From positions 135,719,937 through 135,783,936 of the forward strand of contig NC_044981.1 of the NCBI RefSeq assembly GCF_008728515.1: 64,000 bases of DNA, given 5' to 3'. The stretch is from Papio anubis (lineage: Eukaryota > Chordata > Mammalia > Primates > Cercopithecidae). Positions 36,161 through 48,088 of this stretch are shown here, one piece after another (position 1 is the stretch's first letter; each line of letters starts with the position of its first letter). A model generated the notes under the pieces. It did not search any database. It saw only the letters and a program-made list of their open reading frames with translations, and was not told the DNA's origin. Position numbers and translations under genes: made by a program.

Positions 36161-39100
36161 TAGAGAACGCTTGAGCAGAAAATGAATCCAGGTCTTTGGC
36201 CTACTATTTACTGCCTTTTCTTACTTCATGTGCTGTTGTATGCTTAAATATTGATACCTGTTACTGAGTATGGTTCAGACATAGCGGTGTCTATTATATG
36301 TGAATTCTGGGTCAATTTCAGCTGATAACCTGCCTCTAAAATTAACCTGATCAAGTGATTCCTAAGACGACCTGATGTACTTTTTCTGAAGCTTCTTTTG
36401 GAGATTTGGTTCCTTTTTCTGTGTTAGTTTCTTTTTTTCAATAATGGCTTTCTCAGGTTGTAACAGATTTTTGCACTTCTAAAGAAAAGAAACATCTACA
36501 AGGTGCTATTATATTTATGTCCCTAAAACTTTCTAATGTATAAAAACAGCTAGCAACAGTAACTCTTTCAGATGATTTAAGACTGTCTCCACAAAAAGAA
36601 GTTTCCAGTAACCTCCCTTATTGCCCTTCTGATTTAATGATTCCTTACTTTGGAGCAGAATACTATCTCTCATAACAGCCTCAAGAAAGATAACTTAAAT
36701 GTTTTAGAAATTTAAATCCATTTATGATACATTTTTCACAGGCCTTTTCAGGCAGTTTTAGGTCCCTGAGTGCAACACGGAATTAAATGGAATTGATTAA
36801 ATACATGACTTTAGGTTTCTGTTAAGTGAAACGAACTCTATTGAACCATTTTAAAATAGTCCTCATGCTCGGTTATACCATTACAATTTTCATTCAAGAG
36901 TAGAGTAACTAAGTCAATTAATAATATTATAATCTCTTGTTGGTTATGGATATTATCTTGCAGCATGCCATTCTGATATTAACCATTGAAAACTAGTGTA
37001 TCCTTAGCATGACAAAAAAAAAAGCACCTCCAAAAAAGCAAATGAGAAGAGGAAAGTCAATGTTTGTGAGCTGTCGCTTTGTCCAGTATTCATTTAATTC
37101 CAGAATTAAGAGGACTGAATTAGAAAAAATTATCTGATGTGCAAGTGACCAGAACTTTGGTGCTCTTTCATAATAGCAAAAGTGGTCTAAGCAAATGTAT
37201 ACTTGGACTTCAGAAAAACATATTTAAAAAAATACAGCTTAGGTAATTATTAGTTTACAGTCAGAAGATGAATGGTTTTAAAAATTAAATTCTAAGGACA
37301 ACCTTAGATAGTTTCATTGGTGGAGGGAACATATTCAAAACTAATGAGTTTAGGTAGTAAAAAGCTCTAATGAGACCAGAGAGCTAAAGCACCATGAGAT
37401 GAGGCGAATTTACCTTAGAGAAATACTGTAGAATAAACCTACAATGTTAGCATCCAAATAATATTTCCAGAAAAAAAATGAAAACTGAAAAAAAGTGCTA
37501 AAGACAACACAAAAGGTGATTTAAGTTCTCTTCAGATCATTTAATGAACAATGTGGAATCGAAGCACTCCTTGGTTAAGAGGTAGTTAAGAAAAAACAGA
37601 CTATTCACCTTCTGTGTTCCTTCTAGCTTCTGTATTAAGAACAATCTGAAAACTGGAAATCTTTAGCTATTCACTATTGAAGCAAATGAAGCACATGTCT
37701 CATAAAGGCAATGAGCTCCAGTTCCTGGGAATGATTGTGCTGGTTGATCATCAGTGCGAGATGCTGTAAAAGCGATTCCCGAATTGGTAAGAAAGCTGAA
37801 TACGACGTCCTACTAGTAATGTCCTACTAGTAATGACTTTACTTGTCATTTTGCTCTAACTCTTGTTGACTAGTTGCATGGTTACCTATAGAACACAGCA
37901 AGAGAATGTCCCTTACTACTCAGTGCTTGGAGTGAGACATATTCTCTCTGTGATTTCTTGAACAAATCCAACTCTCTAAGAGAAGCAATGAGGGTGACAA
38001 AATGACAGTGCAGAAAGGAAGCAAATATCTGGAGCACAAAGTGAAAAGAATATGTTCTCTTATAAAATTTGGTTCAGTGGATGTTTCTGTTCCATTTGAC
38101 CTGCAAACCGTGGAAAGCGGATATATTGTGGCATACCTCTTTCATCCCAGCTCTGTATCAGGGTAGCATTTCCTCTGTTTATGACCTTTCCTCTCAATTT
38201 AAAATCTCGATAGAAAACTAGAAATACGGTGTGGATTTTAGCAATGAGAAAGACACATTCTTTCTGCTGGGTGAGTAGTGGGAAGCTGAAGTTAAGTTAC
38301 TAATGACAGCACTGAAAATAACTTAAAATGTTTCTTTGGGGTCATCATTTTGGCTCTCCGGATCCTAGTTTTCACATTTGTAAAAGGAACAGGCTTTAAT
38401 ATTCCTTCATGATATAGAAGCAGGTCATTGTCATCTTCCCTGAAATTCTGGACTGTACTAAAGGCATGGCAGGTGTAGTACCTGTAGGCTAGGCACCATA
38501 TGATGGGAGACATATCTTATCGAGCAAACAACAGGAGCCAGCCCTGAATGAAAGTTGGTGATTTGTGTTACTACAGTGTTCTAGGTCATTTGCATCTATT
38601 AAATGAACCAAATTCAGTAACTGGCCTTTGGACTGCTAAACTCTCTTCCAAAATATATAAACTTAAATGTAGTTGTGTTAAGAAATAAGTAGTCTTAGTC
38701 TTACTAGTAGTATAAATTATCAGTAAGCTTTAAAGACAAATCCAATAGTGCCAAGTGTGAAATGATCTCCCTGACAGAAAAGCATTAATACATTTCAGGT
38801 AAATAGCCTTTCCAGAACTGAATGTTACAACTTCAACAGCTGAAAAAATCTAACTATGTGCCTTTTTTTTTCCGGGTAGAGAAATGTTGCAAACATTCTG
38901 CAACTCATCCTGAATTTCTGCTCTTGAATATTCCACAGACGTGTTTTCTATTTTTTCCAGTGTTTGGAACTTATTACCTCTAATCATCAGCCCTCAGGAC
39001 CTATAAGAAAAAGAACTTGTAGTGCTTTTCTTTTGTACTTTTTACCCTATTCCTAGGTTGCTTTTTTTCCATGTGTTTTTACAACTAGAGAAGAAAAAAC

Positions 39101-39923
39101 GTAACCAAAATGAGCCATGAACTATTTCAAGACCGTTGTTTTCCAGATGCTTCTAAAATTATCTTTAAAATATCTATTTATTGTATTCTATCAAAAACAT
39201 TGTTTAGAAATAAAAGTGCTGCGGTGGACTTGAAATGGTTAACCCACCACTTTAGAGTTATTACTCCAGCACTTTAGATTCTAAGGGACTCCTAAGATGG
39301 GGACCCCAGGGGAGTCCTGGAGACTATCTTGTACTGAATCAGGAGGGCAGTTGTGTGGATATGCCAACATCACCGCAGCATCAAAGGTTCTTGTAATTCT
39401 TGCCCAGGGGATTTTGAGATTTCCTAGGCTATTTTCCCATTTGGTTTAGCATCTGCTTCCCAAGTGTTCATCAAAGTTGTAGCTGTAGTAGCTGCACAAC
39501 GTTTAAAAGAGGGAAAATATAGCCTGACAGTGATCTGTTATTTAGACAAACAACTTGTCTGAGGGACCTCCCCTTCAGGAAATTCAGCCTGCAATTAATC
39601 AGACCCAGGGACTGTCTCAATCTGTCAGTGTGAGTAAGTCCACAATCCTCTTTATTATATATCAATACCCGTGGAAGCAGAATATTTCAGCATAGCAGTG
39701 TGAGAGAAAAAGAGTGAGATTTCAACTAAATCACTTCCAGTTCCTAGGTCTTTGATCCACTTACTGAGCATTAATGGGCTGTGTCAAGAGAATATATGTT
39801 CCCTCCTTGGAAAATAACTTTGGTCATTAGTTGAGATCAGACTTAGGTGTTTTATGAAACTGTTGCTTTAAGGTAAAAATTAAGTTCAAGACATATATGT
39901 ATGTCACATAACAGATCACTGTC

Positions 39924-39954
39924 AGATATATATATATGTGTGTGTGTGTGTGTC
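39924..39954 (+). repeat. TA/TG microsatellite
   Basis: TA repeats followed by an uninterrupted run of TG units. Confidence 0.9.
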
Positions 39955-40296
39955 TTGACTGAATTTTTACTTAAATAAAATTCATTAAATAATAATTTAA
40001 ATAAAAAGTCATTAAATAATAATAAAAATAAATCTATCATAAACAGAACAGTTGAAACAATTATTGATAGTCCTTAAGTAATAAGGAAGCACCCACTGTA
40101 TTAAATTGTACTATAATACATACTAGATAAGGTTATAAAAAACACCTCTAAGAGAGTATCTTTATAAAGAAGGATAGAGACAGTCTTAAGAGATCTCAGC
40201 CCAAGAACCTTCAAGTTCTTTTGACAAAGGACTTTGAAAAGCACTTCCATGGAGACTGATATATCACTTCTTCAAATTATTCCAGGTTCTCCTTAC

Positions 40297-40443
40297 CAAT
40301 ATTGACACACTCCATAGTATGGTTGTTGGCTTCCAACCCTTCTGGGCAATTGTCAAGGCACTTTCCAAGGTGTAAGTAAAATCCACTTTTACATTTTGTG
40401 CAGAAATTTTTGTTGAAACAGGTATCACAGTCAGCTTTGCATT
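40297..40443 (-). CDS. RSPO3: RSPO3 exon 3 (second furin-like repeat)
   Basis: Second furin-like repeat of R-spondin 3, the part that docks on LGR4/5/6. On the minus strand the polypyrimidine tract and acceptor read ttctctttcag|AATGC, and the donor is ATTG|gtaagg. The exon completes Lys97, encodes residues 98-145 and supplies the first base of Val146 (147 nt, phase 1-1). Eight cysteines are visible (98, 102, 105, 111, 114, 125, 129, 142). Phe106 and Phe110 in CFNKNFC match the two phenylalanines that insert into LGR ectodomains in R-spondin structures. NHT at Asn137 is a second N-glycosylation sequon. Residue 144 is Asn (ECVNIV), where I recall Ser in human. It joins exon 2 across intron 2 (1,618 bp) and exon 4 across intron 3 (4,708 bp) without a frame break. 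Confidence 0.97.
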
Positions 40444-40832
40444 CTGAAAGAGAAAAAAGAAAGAGAAATATGCCTGCATTATGTTCTCTTAACATAAAAC
40501 TATCTTTAAAACATAAAGTTTTATGTTCTGCATGTGTCAAACACAGGCACACACAACTTTAGTATCAAATAAACACCTGAAGTCCAAAATTATTTTGCCA
40601 GACTGAATTCAGGATTCCTCCACAGTGATTTAGTTGGTGTACATTGGTTATTGATTTTAAAAACATTATACTGATTGCCCTATGAAAAAATCTTTGTTTT
40701 GTATATATATATAGCCAAGAATATTTATAAGATGAAATATCTGTTTATATTAAGTGATAGTGAAAATGTTTCATCAGAACCTTAAGAAAATATACAAAGG
40801 ATATTGCCTTCGTGTTGTTCTTGAGGGCTATT

Positions 40833-40968
40833 GATTCTTACAACAAATATTTGATTGCCTACTATGTGCCAGGCATTGTTTTCTATATTGGTTGACAGCA
40901 ATGCACAAGAGAGGTAAGAGTCAGGCTTCAGAAAGTTTACATCCTGGGAGAGGACATATGGTAAACAG
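40833..40968 (-). mobile_element. L2 3' end (first part)
   Basis: Reverse-complement L2 terminus 'caacaaatatttgattgcct', then 'actatgtgccaggcattgtt' and 'gaaagtttacatcctgggag'. It continues after an inserted MIR. Confidence 0.85.
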
Positions 40969-40974
40969 TAAAAA

Positions 40975-41195
40975 TAGTTCACCCTTATATGGCGCTTACT
41001 GTAAGCCAGGATTGCTATAATGTTTTACAATATTATTAAGTCATTTAAAGTTTACAACGATCCAATGAGGTAGTCATTGGTATAATTTCATTTTACACAT
41101 AAGGAAACTCAGGCTAACAAAGGGTATGAAACTAACCCAGGACAACAGATCAGACTGCTTTTTGAAACCAAGCAGTCTAGTTCCAAAGTGATAGG
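40975..41195 (-). mobile_element. MIR SINE nested in L2
   Basis: Reverse-complement MIR: 'tggcgcttactgtaagccag', 'atccaatgaggtagtcattg', 'ttttacacataaggaaactc'. It lies between the two L2 pieces. Confidence 0.8.
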
Positions 41196-41196
41196 T

Positions 41197-41241
41197 GCTC
41201 TGGAAAACAAACAACAACAACAACAACAACAAAAACAACAG
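41197..41241 (+). repeat. (CAA)n microsatellite
   Basis: About eight caa units flanked by aaac variants, at the end of the MIR. Confidence 0.9.
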
Positions 41242-41264
41242 CAAATGGTGGGAAAAAGAGATGG

Positions 41265-41555
41265 AGAACGGTTGACGGGGGAACAGGCTGATTATTTTGG
41301 AAAAGATGATCATGGAGTGTCTCTCTGAGAAGGTGACATATGAGCAAAATCATCAATGAAATAAGACAGCCAGCCATGCAAAGATGTGGGCAAAAAGCTT
41401 TCCAACTGCTAGAACAGCCAGTGTAGAACATAATTGCAAAGGCTTGAGGTGAGAAGATCTTACAAGAAGGCAAGTGAGGCTGGTGCAAAATGGCTGAGGG
41501 GGAGTTGTAGGAGATGAGTTTGGAGAGATTGATGGAACTACATATGATATTTGAA
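41265..41555 (-). mobile_element. L2 (second part)
   Basis: 'gagtgtctctctgagaaggt' then 'gacatatgagcaaaatcatc', 'cagccagccatgcaaagatg' and 'agtgaggctggtgcaaaat' continue the L2 order from 40968. Confidence 0.75.
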
Positions 41556-42061
41556 TAGAGTGGTATTTCCTAATTTACATTTTTGAGAAAGCACACTTGG
41601 TCTGCAGTGTGAAAAACAGGTTTTCAGGGTCCAGATGACAGTACTCCCAACATTTATTTCCCACTGATAAATAAATGTTTCAGTTGCTCTGGAATCTCTC
41701 TTGAAGTCAAAATAGCTGAAATGATTCGACAAGTTAGTTAATACTTGGATTTTGTGTTGATAATGGAAACTCAGATGGAATTGAGACTTACAGTACTTTT
41801 CTATAGGTTCAATGAGCAATAATCACATTCCCAGCTTTTGCTTTCAGAATTAAAAAGAAAACCAAAACATGAGTGCTTTTTTGTAAGTTAGTGATAAAAT
41901 TTTCTGGTTCTGATGGTTAAGTCCAAATATGGTTTAGCCTAATTATCAGATAAACATTATTGTTTACTTAACATTGAATATCACAAATATATTAGAGGCC
42001 ATTTCAATCTGGAAAAGTCACCAAGGATGAGATAAAAATACAATTTCGTGTAGGCACTTAC

Positions 42062-42253
42062 TTGTACACTTATTTATATCTGGATATCGAGTTCCATAAT
42101 ATCCACTTGGACATGAAGAGAGACATACTCCAATCTGCTTCATGCCAATTCTTTCCAGAACAAAAAATAGTCTGGGCTTACATGACAAACATCCATTGTA
42201 ATCTGAACATGTTGCACAGCCTCCTTGGCAGCCTTGACTGACGTTAGGATGCA
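42062..42253 (-). CDS. RSPO3: RSPO3 exon 2 (first furin-like repeat)
   Basis: Internal coding exon of R-spondin 3, a secreted Wnt/beta-catenin amplifier. Read on the minus strand, the acceptor ends ...tctccgcag and the donor is A|gtaagt. The exon supplies the last two bases of Met33, residues 34-96, and the first base of Lys97 (192 nt, phase 1-1). The reading frame opens with GTG at 42254-42252 only because the A of the ATG comes from exon 1, so this is not a translation start. Eight cysteines (41, 45, 48, 54, 57, 76, 80, 95) form the first furin-like repeat. Arg67 and Gln72 are present; they align with RSPO1 Arg66/Gln71, which contact ZNRF3/RNF43. NVS at Asn36 is an N-glycosylation sequon. 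Residue 64 is Val (LFFVLERIG), where I recall Ala in human RSPO3. The paralogs RSPO1, 2 and 4 differ throughout, so the assignment to RSPO3 is firm. Confidence 0.97.
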
Positions 42254-42504
42254 CTGCGGAGACAAATGTAGAAAGACATTACAAAGGTTAAACCACAGAT
42301 ATAAAAGTTAGATGACATTTTCTGGGCAGGATATACGTTTTCTTTCATTAGGTTTCAATTTGTTGGTAATGAGTAAATGAGGTGGGATTTTTTTCCTACC
42401 AGTTTTTGTGTTCTTTTATTTCCCTTTAGCACATATATTGTTTTTAATTTCAAAGTTCTTAAAATTGAGCATTTTAAAAATAAGAATATACTCCTCAAAG
42501 GACT

Positions 42505-42602
42505 TATCTATGTATGTGTGTGTATACATATTCTCTTTATATGTAATATATACTGTATAATTATGTATAACTAATTATACATATATTCTCTTTATATATA
42601 TA
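42505..42602 (+). repeat. AT-rich tract with a duplicated segment
   Basis: 'atattctctttatat' occurs at about 42529 and again at about 42583, separated by TA-rich sequence. Confidence 0.6.
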
Positions 42603-45399
42603 ATATCCTCACTGAACTAGCACCCTGGGAGATTGGGGACTGGTAATTTTGTGCTCATTTACACAGTGAAATTAATACACATTTGCTTTGCTTTTCATTT
42701 ACGTAATGGAGGATAAGCATATATTTCTAATTTCTTCAGTAAGTAAAATAATGTACACTAGGGCTTAACTTGAGTAAGGACACTAAGTTTTATAATATCT
42801 GTTTTGAACTGTGGTGTATTAGAGAATACAATTTTACTTTTTGATCCAATGCAAACTGATGTTGGAACTATGTTAGCTGTTGAGCACCCCACAATTCCTT
42901 CATGAAATATTTCTTCTCACACGAGCTTAATCATTGCCAGTTCAAATAGATATAATGGTGAAAATGTGATGCTTATCTCACCAGTATTTCCATGTGGATC
43001 TGTGACTACTTATGGTAATTTATGTTCAATATTTTCTCTTTTGGGACTGGAGTCTTACAGTTTCTGTGCCCTCATCTTCTACTTACTCGAGTGAAATGTA
43101 TATTTGGTGAGAATGGACCAGTCTACCTTAAGAATCACTGTTACACACATTCCAGGGTTTTCAAGAGTTACCAATGTGTGAGTTAAGAGTGTTCGTTAGC
43201 AAGTCTGAACAAACAGAAACAAATATTTGGGAGACTTATGTTTACTTAAGATCATCACAACTTTAAATCTTCTTTTGACTATTAACTAGTCATCATTACC
43301 TCTGCATGAGCTGATAAAAACTGCTAAGGGGCGTTTCTCATATAGCTGGTGTTTAGGATTATTTCTTTTCCTATTGTGTTCTTCACTCAAGTATATTGCT
43401 AATAGCTTTATCGTCCTTTGAAGATGCCAGAGGAAAAAAAAATCATAATCCTTAGAGAAAGAAAGATTCATGCACAGGAATCTAAAGGCATCCCAGTGTA
43501 TTTCTGGCTTCTTTTGTTGGTAGTAGAAGGAGTAGACTCTGATGGACCTTAGCATAGTTAAGTCTGTCTTTACAGTGACGTTTGGTTATTGCTAAGTTCT
43601 TTACCACAAAAACAAATCCCTCCAGGCTTAGTTAGAAGAGGTACCCATAAGACCCAACAGCCTTACCACAGGAGTGCACGGGTTAGTTACAGAGAGGTCA
43701 TTCGGTTGACCAGCATCCTCTGCCTGTAAGAAACCATCCCCAAATCAGCCACAGGAACCACAAGCAGCTCATTCTCATTCCAAGACGTTTTGTAAATAAA
43801 CTAAGGAAATGTGTGGGGGAAGGGAAGTCTGCTTTTCCTGTGCATGCTCCTCTGTGGGGGTGGGGCAGTCACATAAAGTGGCACAGGAGGTTTAGACATT
43901 ACAGGGCCTGGGGGACTTGTAAGTGAAACTACTTTCCAAGTAACAGGGTCATTTTTCATGCCAGTAACTCAGCATTTGGTGACTTACAGAAAACGTGTAC
44001 ATATTGTAAGCTTGCAAAGATCCTAGAAGGGAAAAGGGGCAAGAGATTTCCATGTGTTCAGACACGTGTTCAGAATCTATCATTATCCATTTCAAGAAGC
44101 AAGAGGTGTAGATAAAAACTTGTAAGACCTTTTCATAGAATTGTCTATGGAAGAGTGGACCTCAACTTGAAAGAAAAGTGCTTCACACTCAGGGCACTAA
44201 GAGACTCTGGGTTTAAGGAAGATGGACCATATTGGTCCATGCCAATCCATCCCTATCTCTGAAATGTGGCTGCTGAAAGAAAACACACAGTTCTAATTTT
44301 ATGTATTCTGAAACTTTTGCCAATTATGATATAATTTTAAATATATCAATTATTAATGTAAACATGATTTACATATTCAGAGCTTCAAAAAGTGACATTC
44401 CTTAAGATAAATTTTATTTTTAAAACTAGGTTTTGAATGTTTGGAATGTTCTCCAGGAGAGAGCTTTGAGTAAGTCTCATGATTGTAACCGTATCCACTG
44501 AAATTATGAGATGTGCCAAAATACCTTGCTTGATTCCCTCTGTCTCTAAAACGTTTACTGATGAAATGCAGCACAGTCAACATTGTGCTACAATAATTCT
44601 TTTTGCTTTTTTTTCATATTTTGATTTCCTAGGCAAAGGTTTTTTAAAAATTTGATTTTTGGAAAAGCAAGAAAGACCTAGTTGTCCCAACTTGCAATAA
44701 AATTTTGTGTCTTAATCAATGAATTTTGAATATGGGCAATGAATTTTGAATATCAAATGATGGCAAACCTTATTTCTTCAGGGAGATTTAAATGTTGGCT
44801 GTGGGAAGAGAGAGAAATGGAGACTATGAAGCTCAGATTCAATGAGTCTAGACTTTTTTATCGTTATGTAGTATAGTGACAGCTTTCTTGAATGCCGTAT
44901 AAGGATCACACAAATTACACAGTCAGTATTACACAACTAGGTACAAATTTCCCAAACTTCATTTTAAGGCAAGAGATTTTACTTTTTATATGGAAACCAC
45001 AAAAACTTTGGTCTATATTGACTGTAACAACACTTTCAGCCATAAAATCTTGTGATTCTGAGACAGAAAATAGAATTTTACTTTCTCATGTGTCTTTCTT
45101 TTTATTACCCATTCAATATTAACTTCATTTTGCATTTCTAAATCACCTTTTTCAAACAATATTTTCCTACTGTTATTTGAAATTGTTGGTGGAGAGGTAG
45201 GGAATGTTTCACAGAATCTCAATGTTTGAACTTAATCTTAGAAAACGAGTTGGAGTTTATCAGTACCTAAGTGGCCATGTGTGGCTAGAGAAGGAAACAC
45301 TACAATGACCCAAGCTGGGAAGGAGACTGGCATGAGTTTGATGCAACTGGTGCATAAGTAGTGGGGAATGAAGATATGGGGAATAACAAGAAGATTGGA

Positions 45400-45790
45400 A
45401 GCATAAAATAGGTCTAGATTACAGAAACTTTTTTGAGATAGGCCAGTGAAATTCTTCCGTAAATATAGGGTGTTTCAATCACACTAGTGATTGAAATATA
45501 AGATTTGAATTGGAAAGGAAATTTCCCTGGCAGTGTGGCAGGCATGCAAACTAGGAAAAGAATAATGCAGTGGTCAAGGTAAGAGGCTGATGATAACTTA
45601 AAACACGGCAGAGGCAATATAATGTAGTGAGGAAGGGAGGTATGTTTCAAGGATATTTAGGAGGTGGTAGCAATCAAATATAGTGGCCAATGGCATGTAG
45701 GCTGAACAAGAAAGAGGATTTGAAAAGGTGTGTTTCTAGGTCCAGCCAGTGAATAGAGAGGGGAGGGGCTACCAGGCGAGTAAAAGTCTG
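45400..45790. other. Probable ancient interspersed repeat, unclassified
   Basis: Phrases such as 'aatgcagtggtcaaggtaag' and 'aggatatttaggaggtggta' resemble a very old mammalian element, perhaps L2-related. I cannot place it by eye. Confidence 0.3.
45473..45496. repeat. Perfect 10-bp stem-loop
   Basis: 'tttcaatcac' and 'gtgattgaaa' flank a 4-nt loop. It lies in an unclassified old-repeat-like region. Confidence 0.75.
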
Positions 45791-45991
45791 CAGCTGGAGA
45801 GTAGAGCATGGTGCATAGAATACCGACGTTTAAAAAGATAAACCTGGCTTGGAATCATTAATTTTGCAGATTTTGTGAAATATCCAGAGAGTGATGCTTA
45901 ATAGATGGAGCTTACTTTGGAGTGGCTGTTGGAGATGTTCACATGAGTCTCTGACAGTGGTTACTTAATTAGAAAAGGCATGGGAGCTACT

Positions 45992-46253
45992 GGGCCTGGC
46001 ACAGTGGCTCACGCCTCTAATCCCTGGCGGGCTGATCACATGAGACCAGGAGTTTGAGACCAGCCTGGCTAACATGGAGAAACTCCATCTCTACTAACAA
46101 TACGAAAATTAGCCCAGTGTGGTGGTGCACATCTGTAATCCCAGCGACTGTAACTGCTTGAGCCTAGGAGTTGGAGATTGAAGTGAGCGCAGATCGCGCC
46201 ATTGCACTCCAGCCTGGGCGACAGAGTGAGACTCTGCCTAAAAAAAAAAAAAA
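45992..46253 (+). mobile_element. Alu with internal deletions
   Basis: It starts 'ggcctggcacagtggctcac' and ends 'gactctgcct' plus poly-A. Segments are missing after 'taatccctgg' in the left monomer and around 'ccagcgactg' in the right. Antisense to RSPO3. Confidence 0.93.
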
Positions 46254-47806
46254 GGAGAGGGGGGAACTAATGAAAACTTAAAGAAAAAGAGGACATCATG
46301 CAAAATAGGGGACATTTGGTAAGAGAACAAAATGTATTATCAGCAGCTTTAAACAATACTTTGAATTTCTAGGTGACTCACTGTTGCTTTCAAAGCATAC
46401 TCAAATGCTAAATTAACTGTGGTAATTGCCTTATGATATAAGTAAGTAGAAGCTATCATAATCATTTATTTCAAAACTTCAAACTTGGACTCAAATGAAT
46501 GCTGTAATCTGCTGGAAAAATAGTGAGTTTAGATCAGAGGTGAAAATAGAGATCTTTGATATCTGGTAACTATATCTTTATATATAAGTACACTTTACAT
46601 GTGTAATGGGGGTAGATATGAATGGGAAAATGGGCATAATTCATGGAAACTTTAAATTGGGACTTTCTACTAAAAATGTGTCACATACACAATGAAATTA
46701 ATATGTCTATCCTTAAAATTAAGACAGAGGGAAGTATTATTTCTTGTTTATTATGGTTAGTTGTACGAAAAGGGTATACACTGATACAAAACTTAAACCT
46801 ACTTTCAGTGTCTGAACTGTCAACACTCCCTGAGTAAGAAACTTCAATTTCACTATCTGTTAAAGAAGGCTTCCTACTATTTGATAACCTTTAACTTGTG
46901 ATACATAACTAATGCAACCATTCCTAAGATACTTGCTATTATCATAAGAGTTAATTCAACTTTGATAAAACATCCAGAATATAGAATTTTAAATGGAACC
47001 AGAACATTTGGTCAATATACAGCCTTTCGCTACTTGTTTTCAATGTTTATGATGAATCAACTAATACATTATTGGGAACTAAATTCTGTTTCTGTGACAA
47101 TTTAAGTGCAAGCTTCAAGCATTTGCTTTACTTTAATTTACTTCTAAAGCTCAGTTACAAATGTACTAAGAGCTACTGTAAGTTGTTATGTGAAAAAAAT
47201 CCACTATTGCATGCTGTTAATTACTGCTGATGATCATTTATTTGTAGCTAATTTCCAGAAATGTAAATTTTAGTAGACTTTAGACTAATAAAACAGGCTT
47301 GACTGAGTTGAAAAGAAGTGCCAGATAATAAAAGCAACATTGATTTTATAATCTAATTAAAAATTAATAAACTCACAAATTTGATCTAAGTTAGTTTTAA
47401 CAACAACAAAAATATCATATACAAAGTCTCTCCAAAGCATACTTGTCTGCACAACATTTGCTGCCTGTTTTTCTGCATGCAGTGGCCTTAAGAGACAGGG
47501 TAGAGAGAAGAGACCAACTGAATTCTACAATCAAAGGTTTTTTTACATCTGTCCTTTCCTCCATGCCTTCTCTTTTTAGAAGTGTCCTCACATTGACTGT
47601 ATACTTCCTAAGGGAAGAGGTCTCATGGTTTGATAATTTCTTCTTCTTTTTTCCTCTATAGTTTCAGGAATTTGAGATAATTCCCACATTCCATTCAAGG
47701 CAGCTATTTATTGAATACATTCTCAATAAAGTGATTTTGATTATTGAAGGAATGAACACAATACATATTAAAAAGCTACATTTAAAAAAATAATAATAAA
47801 CATGTT

Positions 47807-48088
47807 GTTAGGCGCAGTGGCTCACACCTGTAATCCCCGCACTTTCCTTGAGCCAAGGAGTTTGAGACTAGCCTGGGCAACATACCAAAACCCTGTTTCT
47901 ACCAAAAAAAAAAAAAAAAAAAAATTAGCTGAGCACGGTGACGCACACCTGTGGTCCCAGCTACTCAGGAGGCTGAGGTGGGAGGATCCTTTGAGCACAG
48001 AAGGCCCAGGCTCCAGTGAGCCAAGATTGCACCACTGCACTTCAGCCTGGATGACAGAGCGAGACCTTGTCTAAAAAAAAAAAAAAAG
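47807..48088 (+). mobile_element. AluJ-like
   Basis: 'ggcgcagtggctcacacctg' starts a left monomer with a deletion. A long A-rich linker (A tract near 47905) and a right monomer ending in poly-A follow. The divergence suggests an old AluJ. Antisense to RSPO3. Confidence 0.93.

Larger units (their letters stand above)
35589..40296 (-). other. RSPO3: RSPO3 intron 3
   Basis: This 4,708-bp intron has donor gtaagg and acceptor ctgttctgtttcag on the minus strand. It is poor in repeats compared with the flanking introns: one MER5-type DNA transposon (35966-36160) and a TA/TG microsatellite (39924-39954). No Alu or L1 is recognised. The span 36161-39920 looks unique and holds no supported gene. Confidence 0.92.
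40444..42061 (-). other. RSPO3: RSPO3 intron 2
   Basis: This 1,618-bp intron has donor gtaagt and acceptor tttctctttcag on the minus strand. Nearly half is ancient repeat: an L2 fragment split by a MIR, then a CAA-rich tract. The part next to exon 2 (41560-42061) and the part next to exon 3 (40444-40830) show no recognisable element. Confidence 0.93.

Noticed and set aside
42252..42254. Apparent start of an open frame at exon 2 of RSPO3
   Set aside because: The codon is GTG, and its G is the last base of the intron-1 acceptor. The real Met33 codon is split across the exon 1/2 junction.
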